Source of the DNA: Solea solea
Lineage: Eukaryota > Chordata > Actinopteri > Pleuronectiformes > Soleidae
Length of the DNA stretch: 64,000 bases
Reading direction: 5' to 3'
Assembly (NCBI RefSeq): GCF_958295425.1
Contig: NC_081149.1
Location: 24,407,981 to 24,471,980, forward strand
Within the stretch, counting starts at the first letter, position 1. Every line of letters begins with the position of its first letter. The notes beneath the pieces were generated by a model, which saw nothing but the letters and a program-made list of their open reading frames with translations, made no database searches and was not told the DNA's origin. A program made the translations under genes and the position numbers. Of this stretch, positions 46,356 through 56,129 are shown one piece after another.

Positions 46356-48456
46356 GCTTGTGCTTAGATGTTGCTGGAGCAGTCGCTGAATGTGTGTGTG
46401 CATACGTCTGTGTATAGCCTTTGACCTTTGAACCTGTTTGACACTCTTTTATTCCGGTCACACACACACACACACAGCCTCTACCCCCCTCGTGTTCCTC
46501 ACCCGCTGACCAGAGTCCTTCCTCTCTCTCCCTCTCCCTCCCTCCCTCTCTCTCTGTGACTTAATCTTGGTTGTGCAAAGCCGCCATGTCCCAGTGACAT
46601 CAGCGCGCCTTTACCCTCAGGTTACCGTCTGACCGTCGGACTTGTCGCCTGCGTCACGTGACGACCGGGCGGAGCGGCTCTCTGTACTCACAACAAGACG
46701 GCCCGTATTTGCATGTTTTGTATGAGATGGTCAATTATTGTCATTGCCAATGTTTATACTCAGTGTTTCAGAAAGTGCATGAATTTCTACCGTGGCAGAG
46801 ATGCAACATGACTAATTAGTTGTATATTATGTTGAAGGTTTTATGTTTTTGGATTCAAAGGCTCCATTGTTGTGTGCAGAAAAGAAAAAGTTATCAATGT
46901 CATTAAATACTTCCACATGATTCCACCTTAGATAAATATAAGTTGACATGACATTCATTCTAAGAGTAATTCTTATATTTTTGGACACACACACACACAC
47001 ACAATGACAAACGCTTGTTCGCTTCACCATTACTTTAGTGTCATAATTGTCTGCTCAGGAGGACATTTTAGCTCGTCTTTGTCCTCTGTGATCATGATCT
47101 CCATGGTTCCACCGCAAATATGACACAACACCACTGTTGTCTTCTGCTGATGAGCAAAGAAGGCATGGAAGCAAGCCAAGCAGCACTCACAGCACCCTCT
47201 GCTGGACAACTCGGTCACTACTTCAAACAGCCTGCAGCAGTTGTAGGCTGTATATATTTTGATGTCAAACACGTTTTTTGTTTTTTTGACTAACAATCAG
47301 TGCAACGGAAACAGATTTGGTGACATTTAAGAAATCATGTGACTGAATCGTCGTCACTAAAATGGCGAAAGCAGCAGACAAGCGGAACAACATTACACCA
47401 CTGAGCGCAAGAAGCAAATATTACTGCAATAATAAACGGGAAGTGGAAGCAAAACACGGTTTCATCACACACTCTTTGATCTTACCGACTGCTCTTTGTG
47501 TCATTAAATCGTGTCGTCTTTTCTTTCTGTCGTCTCCACGACTTTTGCGCGACCTCCTGTTTATCTTGGTAAACTAATTCACAATATTGTGATACATTTG
47601 AATGCAAACGAAGCTTTTAAACGTCATGTTTTTGTATCGTTTTATGTTCAAAGTCGATATAGAAAACATACGACATGCATGTGATTTATATTTCATTCTG
47701 AAGTTTTAAATTGGATGCAGTGTGGTAAGGCTCTATCATGTTTTTAAATCTATAACACATTCAGTAATGAGGTCAAGCTTGAAGTGAAGCTACAGTGTGT
47801 CAGCTTTAGTGATTATTTTTGTTGCTGATGTTATCATTTTGCCTCTGTTCGGTCTTTGTGAACAGAAAAGATGTCATATTATTTGTACGCTGCATACTTG
47901 TACTCTGTCACACCTGACTGAGGGAGCGTTGGTGAGTATACACCAGTAGCACAGGGGTGTGTTTTTTGAAAAGTAGATTTCCCTTCTTAGACTTTTTGTG
48001 AGGTTTTTCTTTGTGTTTTCAGTTCAACGCCAACATATCTACAGCGGTAAAGCTCACTTTACTAGCACAATGTTGCGGTTGCCCCCGTACAGCAAATCAC
48101 TTCCTGTGTGCAGCACAACAGTGAGAACTCATTTTTATTAAATTTACAAGTTAAGCATGGAGCATGGCTTTTTAAACACCTGTATCTCAGTGTCACAACG
48201 TAATCATCAGTAAAGTTCAAATAAATGATAACAAGTGGAAACACTCACAGTGGCAGGATCCGCTCCAGTGTCTGCTGGTCACCAGTGACCCTCCGAACGG
48301 ACGCTGGAGTCCTCCTACCCCGGACAGGAGACCCTTTTCCGGCCCGAGCCCCGGGTGTCGGTGGTAGTAGTCCATGCTCAGAAAAGAGCCGGGGCTGGGG
48401 CTGCTGCTGCGGCCGGGGCTGGGGCTCAAACCCACAACATCCACGCTTTCGTACAT
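31707..48456 (-). CDS. rara: Retinoic acid receptor alpha, A2-type isoform (9 coding exons, 485 aa)
   Basis: Nuclear hormone receptor that binds all-trans retinoic acid, pairs with RXR on DNA direct repeats and controls transcription in the nucleus. Joined CDS: 48249-48456, 36426-36580, 35946-36087, 34585-34745, 34320-34496, 34035-34239, 33809-33876, 33103-33193, 31707-31957; every junction is GT/AG and phase-consistent. A domain starts [10 protein letters not shown]. Zinc-finger domain is at about residues 100-165 with all eight zinc cysteines and the P-box EGCKGFF. The ligand domain runs from about 205 to 430, with AF-2 helix PLIQEMLEN at 420-428. The alpha-type pocket trio is present: Ser in SELSTK (244), Ile (282) and Val (407). 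The retinoate-binding Arg in CTRY and Ser in TFSDG are kept. The F domain is Pro/Ser-rich after an acidic run. Start chosen at 48456 by similarity; an in-frame ATG lies 33 codons upstream. Symbol: fish usually have two rara copies and I cannot say which this is. Confidence 0.95.
32009..32140 (+). repeat. Teleost 'ggggagaacatgcaaa' repeat, diverged fragment
   Basis: Contains 'tgtatcctccacatgaggct' and 'agtacaccccggacagatga'. A second piece of the same family ('aatctgcatgtttctggac') lies at 32470-32516. Both are in the last rara intron. Confidence 0.55.
33045..33097. repeat. (TG)26 microsatellite next to a rara splice donor
   Basis: Reads (CA)n on the gene strand, beginning six bases inside the intron after coding exon 7b. 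Confidence 0.97.
33103..33193 (-). CDS. rara: rara coding exon 7b (second part of a split exon)
   Basis: 91 nt, acceptor tgtatag|ATGTATGTG, donor AAGG|gtgaga. Encodes [17 protein letters not shown] through SISVK(G). Met replaces the usual Val/Ile at the new junction. Exons 7a and 7b sum to 159 nt, the length of the single exon in the family. A 53-nt (CA)n run starts at intron position +6. Confidence 0.9.
33194..33808 (-). other. rara: Apparently gained intron inside the rara ligand-domain exon
   Basis: 615 nt between LEALK and MYVRRRR. It holds (TA)n, (CA)n and 'tttattta' low-complexity DNA near the acceptor and unique-looking sequence near the donor. The acceptor has no clean pyrimidine tract; it ends gtgtgtgtatag. 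The sequence shows the interruption directly; that this is a gain relative to other vertebrates rests on my knowledge of the RAR gene structure. Confidence 0.75.
33809..33876 (-). CDS. rara: rara coding exon 7a (first part of a split exon)
   Basis: 68 nt, acceptor tcctgcag, donor CTCAAG|gtttgt. Encodes (D)[16 protein letters not shown] through EALK. In the vertebrate RAR genes I know, this sequence continues without a break into VYVRKRRP; here the reading frame instead runs into non-RAR sequence and a stop, so a splice after AAG is required. Confidence 0.9.
34035..34239 (-). CDS. rara: rara coding exon 6 (ligand domain, helices 5-8)
   Basis: 205 nt, acceptor ctgctcag, donor GGAG|gtactg. Encodes [10 protein letters not shown] through AICLLCG. 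First residue Ile is the alpha/beta-type pocket residue (gamma has Met). Arg in CTRY and Ser in TFSDG, which hold the retinoate carboxylate, are present. Confidence 0.95.
34320..34496 (-). CDS. rara: rara coding exon 5 (ligand domain, helices 3-5)
   Basis: 177 nt, phase 0 at both ends, acceptor atccacag, donor ACTG|gtgagt. Encodes [10 protein letters not shown] through KAACLDIL. Contains the nuclear-receptor signature region ([20 protein letters not shown]) and the alpha-specific pocket Ser in ELSTKC (beta and gamma forms have Ala). Confidence 0.95.
34585..34745 (-). CDS. rara: rara coding exon 4 (hinge and start of ligand domain)
   Basis: 161 nt, acceptor tcctcag, donor CACG|gtacga. Encodes the basic hinge [10 protein letters not shown] followed by [10 protein letters not shown] and the first ligand-domain helix region ending CQLGKYTT. 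The helix 1 segment [14 protein letters not shown] carries several changes from the usual V(R)KAHQETFP(S/A)LCQ, suggesting a faster-evolving copy. Confidence 0.93.
35345..35535 (+). mobile_element. MITE-like 'atcgattaat' element, degenerate copy in rara intron
   Basis: Contains 'gtcgattcatcgagtac' and 'gatttctttgtgacacgg' then 'gaaaccagaaaataatcaca', matching the family interior. Lies in the intron between coding exons 3 and 4. Confidence 0.55.
35946..36087 (-). CDS. rara: rara coding exon 3 (second zinc finger)
   Basis: 142 nt, acceptor cctgtcag, donor GAGT|gtgagt. Encodes [10 protein letters not shown] through GMSKE, completing the DNA-binding domain with Cys residues in YTC, KVC, NRC and QSC. 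The usual QYC is QSC here and the usual DKNC is DKVC; the zinc ligands themselves are intact. The codon across the next junction reads Leu (T|TG) where RAR-alpha usually has Ser. Confidence 0.95.
36426..36580 (-). CDS. rara: rara coding exon 2 (B region and first zinc finger)
   Basis: 155 nt, acceptor ccctgcag, donor GCAAG|gtagg. Residues 70-121: linker [10 protein letters not shown], the proline run [13 protein letters not shown] (the Ser at 89 corresponds to the RAR phosphorylation site in that motif), then the first zinc finger with Cys pairs KPC-FVC and SAC-EGC, ending on the P-box lysine. A (TG)/(CA)-type microsatellite begins about 50 nt into the following intron. Confidence 0.95.
38280..38558 (+). 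mobile_element. MITE-like 'atcgattaat' element in rara intron 1
   Basis: Holds 'gattaaaataggatttctg', 'cttcttaaatgtgaac', and terminal 'ataatcgttagctcctctc'. The 5' end is unclear. Confidence 0.65.
41560..41706 (+). mobile_element. Retroposon 3' tail ending in (att)n
   Basis: 'gacctgaaaggcgcttttaa' followed by 'attaaatttgttattattat', resembling the end of a common fish LINE family whose tail is a short tandem repeat. Confidence 0.5.
44650..44938 (+). mobile_element. Retroposon 3' end
   Basis: 'ccttaaaacccaccttttct', T-rich middle, 'tacagcactttggtccacgg', then 'gtgcttaacaaataaagttg' with a 'gattggatt' tail: a typical teleost LINE 3' terminus with its own AATAAA. Inside rara intron 1. Confidence 0.7.
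45240..45745 (-). mobile_element. DNA-transposon-like remnant with 76-codon ORF
   Basis: 45250-45440 has the 'gtccgattactcctgcatgt' and 'agtcggactaa' motifs, in both orientations, of a common fish DNA element. The adjoining minus-strand frame 45512-45742 ([20 protein letters not shown] inside) has no recognised function and is judged transposon-derived because of this context. Confidence 0.45.
46267..46351. repeat. (CA)42 microsatellite in rara intron 1
   Basis: Pure CA run flanked by (CT)n on the left. Confidence 0.97.
46422..46434 (-). promoter_or_regulatory. DR1-type nuclear-receptor site in rara intron 1
   Basis: TGACCT-T-TGAACC on the plus strand, which reads GGTTCA-A-AGGTCA on the minus (gene) strand: a good DR1 element of the kind bound by RXR, PPAR, HNF4 or COUP-TF family dimers. 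Binding is inferred from the motif only. Confidence 0.35.
47820..48125 (+). repeat. Unnamed dispersed repeat, copy C in rara intron 1
   Basis: Shares 'acctgactgagggagcgttg' and 'aatcacttcctgtgtgcagc' with copy A. Sits about 120 bp from the A2 exon donor. Confidence 0.55.
48249..48456 (-). CDS. rara: rara coding exon 1 (A2 domain)
   Basis: Encodes 69 residues from [10 protein letters not shown] to HWSGSCH plus one base; ends CCACT|gtgagt. This is the alpha-2 style N-terminus (Met-Tyr-Glu-Ser-Val start, MDYYH and HWSGS landmarks), normally driven by its own internal, retinoid-responsive promoter. Compared with the zebrafish-type A2 domain as I remember it, a Ser/Pro-rich stretch (GRSSSPSPG) is inserted after residue 14. 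The alpha-1 exon was not found anywhere in the window. Confidence 0.9.
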
Positions 48457-49400
48457 CCCCGAGACACGGAGGTCTGGCTCGATCCCTTTGAAGCCAAGCG
48501 AGTTGGAGGAGGAGGAGGAGGAGGAGGAAGAGGAGGGAGGAAAAAAAAATATCAAAGCGCTCTGAGAAAAGAGGGAAGGGAGTGAGGGAGTTCACATCTT
48601 CATCACAGACTGACAGGGAGAGGAGGAGGAGGGGTTAGAGGCGAACAGATGACCCGTCCCTGTGACCTTTACGCTCCGGGAAGAACACAAGCGATCAACG
48701 CTGAAACTTTGCCTTCGTGTTGTCGTGAAACGTCACACATGAGGCGCGAGGTTACTTTGTGGGGTTTTTGTGCTACAAGTGTCACCAACTTCACACACCG
48801 CGGGTGCTCTCGTGACTTTGTAGCTAAAGCAGACGATTTGTTTTTTAAAAAAAGGAGGAAAACAATGAAAAATAAGCAATGTAACGTTACACTGCTACAC
48901 CGACACACACACACACACACACACACACGGTGCCCGGTCAATAACGTTAGCAGCTTCTTTTCAAACACTAGCTAACGTTTCGCGTGAATTGTATCAGTGA
49001 CATGTGTCTGAGCTCAGTGTGTCACTGACGGTCCCTTTAATGTCACCGCACAGCGCGCGCGCGTGTCTGTGTGTGAGAGTCTCAACAACGCAGCAAATGA
49101 ATGGAGCTTCACGCCGAAAAGTGAAAATGTCCACTCGGTGGAGACGGACGCGCTGCTCTCTGTGCTCGCTTCACTTCCAGAGAGAGAGCGAGACAGAGAG
49201 GGAGGAAAAAGGAGAAATAAGCCGTCACAAGAAGCACAATGACACAGCCATGTGTGCCGTTCAAGTTGCCGCTGCGTGTCCAGGAAGCACAATATCCAAA
49301 TGTGAGAGAGCGGCGGCGGTGGAAGTGGCGCTGCTGTAGCGGAGGTCCGTCCGTCTGTCAGCCGCACAGGAGCAGTGAGTGTCCTGTGGTAACCTCCGCT
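48457..49400 (-). promoter_or_regulatory. rara: Probable rara A2 promoter and 5' UTR region, CpG-rich
   Basis: Immediately upstream of the A2 start codon. CpG dinucleotides are frequent (for example around 49050-49070 and 49310-49400) against a CpG-poor background. A (CCT)n pyrimidine tract lies at 48505-48540 on the coding strand. Transcription start not identifiable by eye. Two TGACCY half-sites spaced by 7 nt sit at 48650-48668. A (CT)n tract at 49418-49471 bounds the block. Confidence 0.5.
48650..48668 (-). promoter_or_regulatory. Pair of nuclear-receptor half-sites (spacing 7)
   Basis: TGACCC, 7 bases, TGACCT on the plus strand, about 195 bp upstream of the A2 ATG. RAR-alpha-2 promoters in mammals carry a DR5 retinoic acid response element; this spacing is 7, not 5, so it is at best an atypical site. 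Confidence 0.25.
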
Positions 49401-49439
49401 CTGTACCCGGCGGCCTCTCTCTCTCTCTCCCTCCCTCTC

Positions 49440-49471
<32 letters not shown>

Positions 49472-52400
49472 TGGCGACACCAGCTGCGCGCGAGCTCCAC
49501 CTACCTGTCGTGCGCGTGCCTCCACATGACTTTGTGCCATTGTTAGAATGTAAAATATTTATATATCTACTGACAGCACTAATGTTAAGTTACATACTTA
49601 TCAGTAAGATACACGACCTCTCCTGTCATGCAAGCATAATAGAATAGAATAACAGAATATATTATAGATTTATTTTAAAATGGAGGTTTTGCATGACAGC
49701 AGACTGAGAGAAATAAAGCAGAATAAGCTAAAACAGCTATTTAGTGACAGCACTGCTGAAAGTCTGAATTCATCTTTTTAATGAACTGATGATTCAGTTA
49801 CACTGAAAACAACGGCCATTACCCTAAGGACCTTAACAATTGTATGCGTTTATCCTTTTGGAGTTACGCTAGCTCCACTATAGGGGCGCGTGCCACTTAT
49901 TATCTCGCGTTTGCGACTTAGTAAAGTGTGCGTGCGACTTATTATCTATCTTATCAAGTTAGAAATTTGAAACTCCCACACGTGAGATAATAAGTCACCT
50001 CCAGGGCTCTCACTACTCTAGCAGAGCAGAGCAGTGCTAGAACTGTATAATGGAAAAGCGTATAATTCGCCATCAAAACTCAAAAAAATGTGCTAGTGTG
50101 AAAACATAAAGGTTCAAAATCGCCGACCCTGCTCCTGACTACATGTCAACGTTAATGAAAAACACTTCATACAATAAGCTGATTGTTCACCTAATTGTTT
50201 TATCTTCAATTTCTGTCAGATGGAAATAATTCAACCTAAATCTTACACACAGGACCTTTAAAATATAATCATTAATGTCCCAGTGTAAACAGATTTAGGT
50301 CCCCACAACATGAGTAATACCTGGAACACACACACACACACGTTCTGCTGTTTTGCAAACACTGTTCACATGCAAATTTCAGTGCAACATATTTCACAAT
50401 GTCACAAGAGACTGTTGTTCACAAATTGCAGATACATGTGTGACTTCACTCCAATGCCTGCTGCAAACCAGGAAGGGCCGCGTGTGGTGCGCACGAGCGG
50501 CGTTTCCTCTCACACAAATGAAATGTTACTAAATGTAACGTGTGTGTGCGTGTGTGTGCGTGTGTGTGCGCGTGGGTGTGTGTGTGTGTGCGCGTGGGTG
50601 TGTGTGTGTGAAAGGGCAAACTAAGTTAGAAAGAAACATAACACAACAACTATTGATTTGGCTCTAAGTCTAGCACTTGTTTTTATTCATTCTATTCTGA
50701 CCAAAATAGTTTGACCTATTTATTGAGGATTTTTGCTTTTGAGAAAAAGATTCAAATCTCCTGGTTAAAGCTGCAAAGCCCAGGCATTAGAGCAACAGAT
50801 ATAGAGGCTGAAGACGTCTATTTTTTACTGTTACCCAAAAAAATGCAAGCTTCAGTTTTGAAAAGTACTCTATATTCGCTGCTCACTCTCCTGCACCAAA
50901 GTCCATGGAGAAAAAGAGTGTTTTTTAGTTCACAGGAAAAGTGAAGCTGCTGGTGGACTCCTGCTTCGCCTGGTAACTTTGTGTCACTGAGGTTCGTCAG
51001 AATGAACCATTTTAAACACAACACATGAGAACTTTCAGCTGGAGGCAGCAGTGGATCAACACCTCCTGTGTACTGTCAGGCCAAATAGCTGATTTTCTCT
51101 GTGGACTTTGGTGTGCGGTTTCCTGATGGAGAAGGCTGTATAATGTATAGATACACACACACACACACACACACATATACTTATGATATCAAATATGTAA
51201 ACAGGCATTGATTTTATTAGGTGAACCTTTAAAGATGATTTTTGGTGCATTTTTTTATAGTGTGGTGCTACAGGGCACAGAAGTCAGAAAGTAAAGATGA
51301 ATTATAATTCAATTATAAATAAATGAAATCATTAATTCATGTATTCATGTAATTTTTTGTTGCTGATTGGAGAGAATCTCTGGAGCTCCTGCAGTAAGTG
51401 TTAAAGGTCACTTTTTACTGTATATTGCCTCAGGGCTTTTCACCCCCCCCCCCCCCCCACACCTCCAAAAAAAAAATGACTTACAGCCACCATTAACCAC
51501 CCAGGCATTTGAAGCATACAAAGGACATTGATTTGAGCGAGTTAGCATAAAAATCACCCACCTCCACATGTCACAATGCTTCCTGTTGTGCTGGAGATTG
51601 ACCTGCTGCCACTGACACTGCAGGTCAGAGGTCATCTAAGGGACAAACACGGGGCTGAGGGAGAGGACCAGGACGTTTTTAAATTTAAAATTTAAAATGA
51701 TTATGCCGTTGGTGTCTCTTTGTTGCCTCGTGACCCTCCAGCATTATATGCACGTGTGTCTTATATATATAAAACAAGCATTTTAATGACCAGGTCTTTG
51801 CTCTCATGGTTCAACAGGCGTCAACTGAAACACTTCCCATTCACTTTGAATGGAATGGCGTCCAGCGGTGCTGAAATCCAGGGCCAATCAACACACATTA
51901 TGCAAATACTCCAGCGCAGGCAGTGGCCAAACCAATCAGGTTGATGCATTTATCTAAAAAAAAAAAAAAAACAGAGCTCTTGGACATACAGTAGTGCACC
52001 CAGAAAATCACTTACAGGGTTACATGATAAAGGTGTGCAGCAAAATCGCTGGAACAGCACTGCATGACCTCCAAGAAAGCACACTTTTGAAAAAGGTAGA
52101 AAATGTCATTTATTCTTAGCGGAATACTTCACAGTATGCCTTTAGCTTTGTGTGACTAGAACAGGGCTAGTGTTTTTCCTAGTTCTAGTGTTTCCCCTGA
52201 GTCCAGAAATATCTTCCTTCTTTTCTTTGTTATGTGCCCAAACAGGGACAATTGGTCCTGTTAGCATAACTGTTAAAAAAGATGTCGGACACTGTTTACA
52301 TTCTGGGAATGAGGTGCCGTCCCCCTACAGTGGGTCTAAAGATTAGCGTTGCAGTTTCGAGGCTCTGATGTCACTGGTGAGCACGTAACAAAAAAAAGAA

Positions 52401-52542
52401 TAAAGATATTTCTCAACTCAGGGGAAAGTGAGTTTGGGAAACACAATTCTTCACCCTAATTTTATCTCTATTCTAGTAACACAAAGCTAAATGCAAATGT
52501 GTGAAGTATTCCTCTAATGAATGTGATTCCATTTCCTCCTGC

Positions 52543-52690
52543 TTCCTCCTCCACAGGAGGGTCGCGGGGGTGCTGTGCCGAGCTCAGCTGACAGAGAGTG
52601 ATGGGCGGGGTCACACCCGGGACAGATCACCAGTCCATCACAGGGACAAACAACCATTCACTCTCACATTCACACCTACGGTCAATTTAA
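52543..52690 (+). repeat. Teleost 'ggggagaacatgcaaa' repeat, 5' part
   Basis: 'ggagggtcgcgggggtgctg', 'gatcaccagtccatcacagg' and 'cattcacacctacggtcaat' in family order; ends before the 'ggggagaac' part. Confidence 0.75.
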
Positions 52691-52893
52691 ATAAAGATAA
52701 CCTTGAACCATGAACATTAACATCATTTTAGCCACATTAGCATTGCCACACAGTTAGCGTCTGATAGCTACCGCCAGCACCGAGTGTCAGACCCGCCCAT
52801 GCTGAGCTTTGTACTTCACAGACACCTGTGGCTTTAAATTTAGCTTGACGTTAATAATTCACACAATGACTGCATTATATGATCATACATATA

Positions 52894-52899
<6 letters not shown>

Positions 52900-52962
<63 letters not shown>

Positions 52963-53274
52963 CTGAGACAAAAAGCCTCTGCCAACAGCAAGAAGCCCCA
53001 TAAATCCAATGCTCTGCAGGTTTCTCCTCTCTCTGTATTTATCCTTAACTGAGAGGACAGACTGTGGTGAAGAGGAGGAGGAGGAGGAGGAGGAGGAGGG
53101 GGAGGGGAGAACAGGAGACCACGCAGGCCGACAGAAGTGAACCTGCAGCCGCTGCAGAGGTCACTAACTTCAGTGTAAGAGCCAATCGCAAATGAGCTAG
53201 CAGGTGCCTCAGTACTTGCATTTCTCAAAGTTTTGCCTGCTACAGCGAGATTTCCCAGCTTTACCTGTGTCATG

Positions 53275-53315
<41 letters not shown>
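52900..53315. repeat. (TA)n, (GGA)n and (CT)n microsatellites
   Basis: (TA)30 at 52900-52960, a GAGGAG run at 53073-53100 and (TC)n at 53279-53315. The stretch between them is ordinary unique-looking sequence. Confidence 0.9.
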
Positions 53316-53320
<5 letters not shown>

Positions 53321-54366
53321 TCTCTCACTCTCTCTCAGGTAATAATGTGAACACTATCTTTGGATGAAGTCATATTTTATTTAATTTGAAAATCACCAAA
53401 AAGCCATGTTCCATGAGGCCAGAGTTTCAAAATAAAACACATTAATTAAATTGTTTACTAAAATGGAATATACAACCCATGGCTATGTATGTATAAGTGA
53501 ATAATTGGTTTAAATAAATAAACGCTTTAAAGAGAACGTAAAACAATAATAAAAAATATCTCCACTGACGTTGACGACCCACAGGGAAACGTCTTACTAA
53601 GCACTGTGCCAAATGTGAATGATGAAAAAAGTCATTAAAGTGTTTAAATTTAGGTTTGAAATCATGTAAAATTCAGCAACATTCTTTGCTCTGAGATGCT
53701 GAGGGGGCGTGGCCACTGGAGGAGCTCTGTTCCTATTGTACCATACACACACACACACACAACTTGTTTTTATGTCTTAACGAGGACACATCATTGACAT
53801 GAGTGGCTCTGCAGTGGCTCCCTGTAGCTTTGGAAAAAAAACAACCCACTATTTTCATTATTTCTTTCAAAGTGAACACTTTTTTTCAGGGATCAAGGTG
53901 ATTTTAATTTTATTTAACCTTTAAAAGACAAAAGACCCACTGAGATCAAGAGCTCTTTCACAGGGGTGACCTGGCCAAACAGCAGCACACGTCACAGTTA
54001 ACAGGGAGACAGGGAGGTTTTCTCAAGCATGAGCTACAGTACATAAAATCTCATTCAGTTTTTTATTTTACTTTTAATCTTTTATTAATTTTCTACAAAC
54101 AATGGAGGGACTCAAATATGGGCCCGTGTTTTTTGCTACTTCATAAAAGGCAAAAAACAGTAATGACATTTCAACACTTTCCTTTTTGTACTTTTTACAT
54201 TTCATAAATGCAACAAACTATGTTGTGTTTGTTTTTCTATGTATACAACCTTATAAATTTAATACTAAAGATACTTAACCCTGGAAAAGCCCTTTAAAGC
54301 TGTGGGGCCCAGACAAAATGTCCTCACAAAGACAGGGTTTTATGTTTTTTTTGGTATAAATATAAG

Positions 54367-54414
<48 letters not shown>

Positions 54415-54477
54415 TTAGTGTGAACCAAAGTAGGTGAACGTCACTATTCATCATTTTCACCACTTTGGTCTCAGTTT

Positions 54478-54780
54478 AAATGGTAAATGGTTTGTCTGTA
54501 CAGACTAGCTTTTCTAGTCTTGATCACCACTCAACGCTGCTGTTGCTCTTTTGCCATTCACCCATTCACTCATTCACTCACACATTCACACATTCACACA
54601 TTCATACAGCACATTCACTCATCTTTCAGACCCACTCACAAGCTGCCGGCACAGCCGTCAGGAGCAGCATGGGGTTAAGTGTCTTGCCCAAGGACACATC
54701 AGCATGTTGACTAGCGGAGCCGGGAATCAAACCCACAACCTTCGAGTTGAAAGACGACTCACTCTACCACAGGTAGTGTA
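54478..54780 (+). repeat. Common teleost interspersed repeat with (cattca)n centre
   Basis: 'agcttttctagtcttgatca', a 'cattcactcattcactcaca' centre, then 'ggttaagtgtcttgcccaag' and 'gagccgggaatcaaacccac'. Common in fish genomes; gives rise to several spurious short ORFs here. Confidence 0.75.
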
Positions 54781-56129
54781 ACAACATAGGCCCATTTATA
54801 CTCACAGACACAGTTATTACTACATTACGTTCATTCCGTCCATCAGTGTGCGCCTCACCAGGGAGTTTACACTGAAGCACGAAACAGAGCAATACCACGG
54901 GAAATCATGGGGGGCAGTATAGAGTCAACGGTCAGGAAAGCGATCAGATGAGTCATATTCTGTATTAATGGGACGACTGACAGTCAGTCTATTTCAGATC
55001 AAACACACAGTTCACGCTTCACTTCAGCAACAACATCGAGAGAGATTTATTTTTGCACACCACGTCTAAATCAGCAGCGACTGCAGCTTGTATTGTCATT
55101 CTCACATTATCATAATTATCGTCATTATCACAAATGCATTCTTGTCAAGAAGAAAACGAGAGAAGCCCAAAGAAGGAAGGAGGCGAGGGGGGAAAACTTA
55201 GAAGAGAAAAGTTGTGAGGAAAGTCAGGAGGGAAGGGAAGAGGAGCGTTGATCAAAGGCAGGATCCTGCTGATGGAGACACTGATAGTAGCTGTCTCTAC
55301 TCCATTATTCATCAGACAGCTGTGGTGTAAGTAGGTTACACTTCTCACAGAAGCACAGAGAGGGATGAGGTAGAAGAGACAAGAGAATGATGGGGAGGAT
55401 GAAGAGGGGAGAGAGGGGAACGTGCATGTGGCGACAAAACAGGAAAACAAAGTGAGGGGACAGTGAAGATGAGAGGAAGAGGGATGGATGGATGGATGGA
55501 TGGATGCAGGGGTTTGAGAGAAGCGTAAAAATAGAGATGAAGAGTGAAACGGACGGAGAGGGAAATCATGTGAGGAGAAGACAAACAGACATGATGACAC
55601 GTCACTGTGATTGTGTGTGTGCGCCTGGGGTGGAAACAGAACACGTACGCATGTACTATGCAGAGGCTTTATGGCTCATATCACACATAACTCACAGCAC
55701 AGACTCCATCACGCAATGCTGGAACCAGGGCAGAACATTCACGCGATGCTCTCACAGTTTCCCTGCGTCCATGTTCAGTGTCTCCTGGGTCTCGTGCTGG
55801 ATGAAGCCTGATGTGCCAGTGGAAGGTTCAGAGAGGTCGGAGAGGCGCTGTATAATAGATGCCACCCGACACGCTGCCACGGTAAAGCCATGTTCAGACA
55901 GCACCAGCACTACGTGGGGTAATCCTCAACATCTGCTTATTTCTGGAACAAAGGTGATGGAAATGATGCCTTTTTTTTCTTTTTCTTTTAAAGCGAAACT
56001 TTCGTATCGTCCTCAAATTTCACAATATTTCGAAAACACTGTTACACCATCAATCTACACCGACCATCACAAGATGTGTTTGTGTGTTTTTGATTCTGGT
56101 GTAAACTCAGCAGTGTGAGACCACATGTG

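Larger units (their letters stand above)
36581..48248 (-). other. rara: rara intron 1 (11.7 kb)
   Basis: Intron between the A2 exon and the first zinc-finger exon. No coding exon recognised inside. It holds transposon debris (38.3-38.6, 41.5-41.7, 43.3-43.4, 44.6-45.7 and 47.8-48.1 kb), microsatellites (36.9, 43.68, 46.27 kb), a DR1-type site (46422-46434) and a CpG-rich patch with a CACGTG palindrome (46560-46690). Confidence 0.85.

Noticed and set aside
48589..48605. AGTTCA as a DR5 retinoic acid response element
   Set aside because: The second half-site at spacing 5 is TCATCA, too far from the RGKTCA consensus.
52875..53318. 147-codon minus ORF with poly-Pro and Arg-Glu repeats
   Set aside because: Built from (CT)n, (GGA)n and (TA)n microsatellites joined by short unique sequence.
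54480..54781. Several short forward ORFs
   Set aside because: All lie within a common teleost interspersed repeat.
55145..55600. 151-codon minus ORF rich in Ser, Pro and Phe
   Set aside because: Low-complexity purine-rich DNA read on the other strand; no domain, no splice support.
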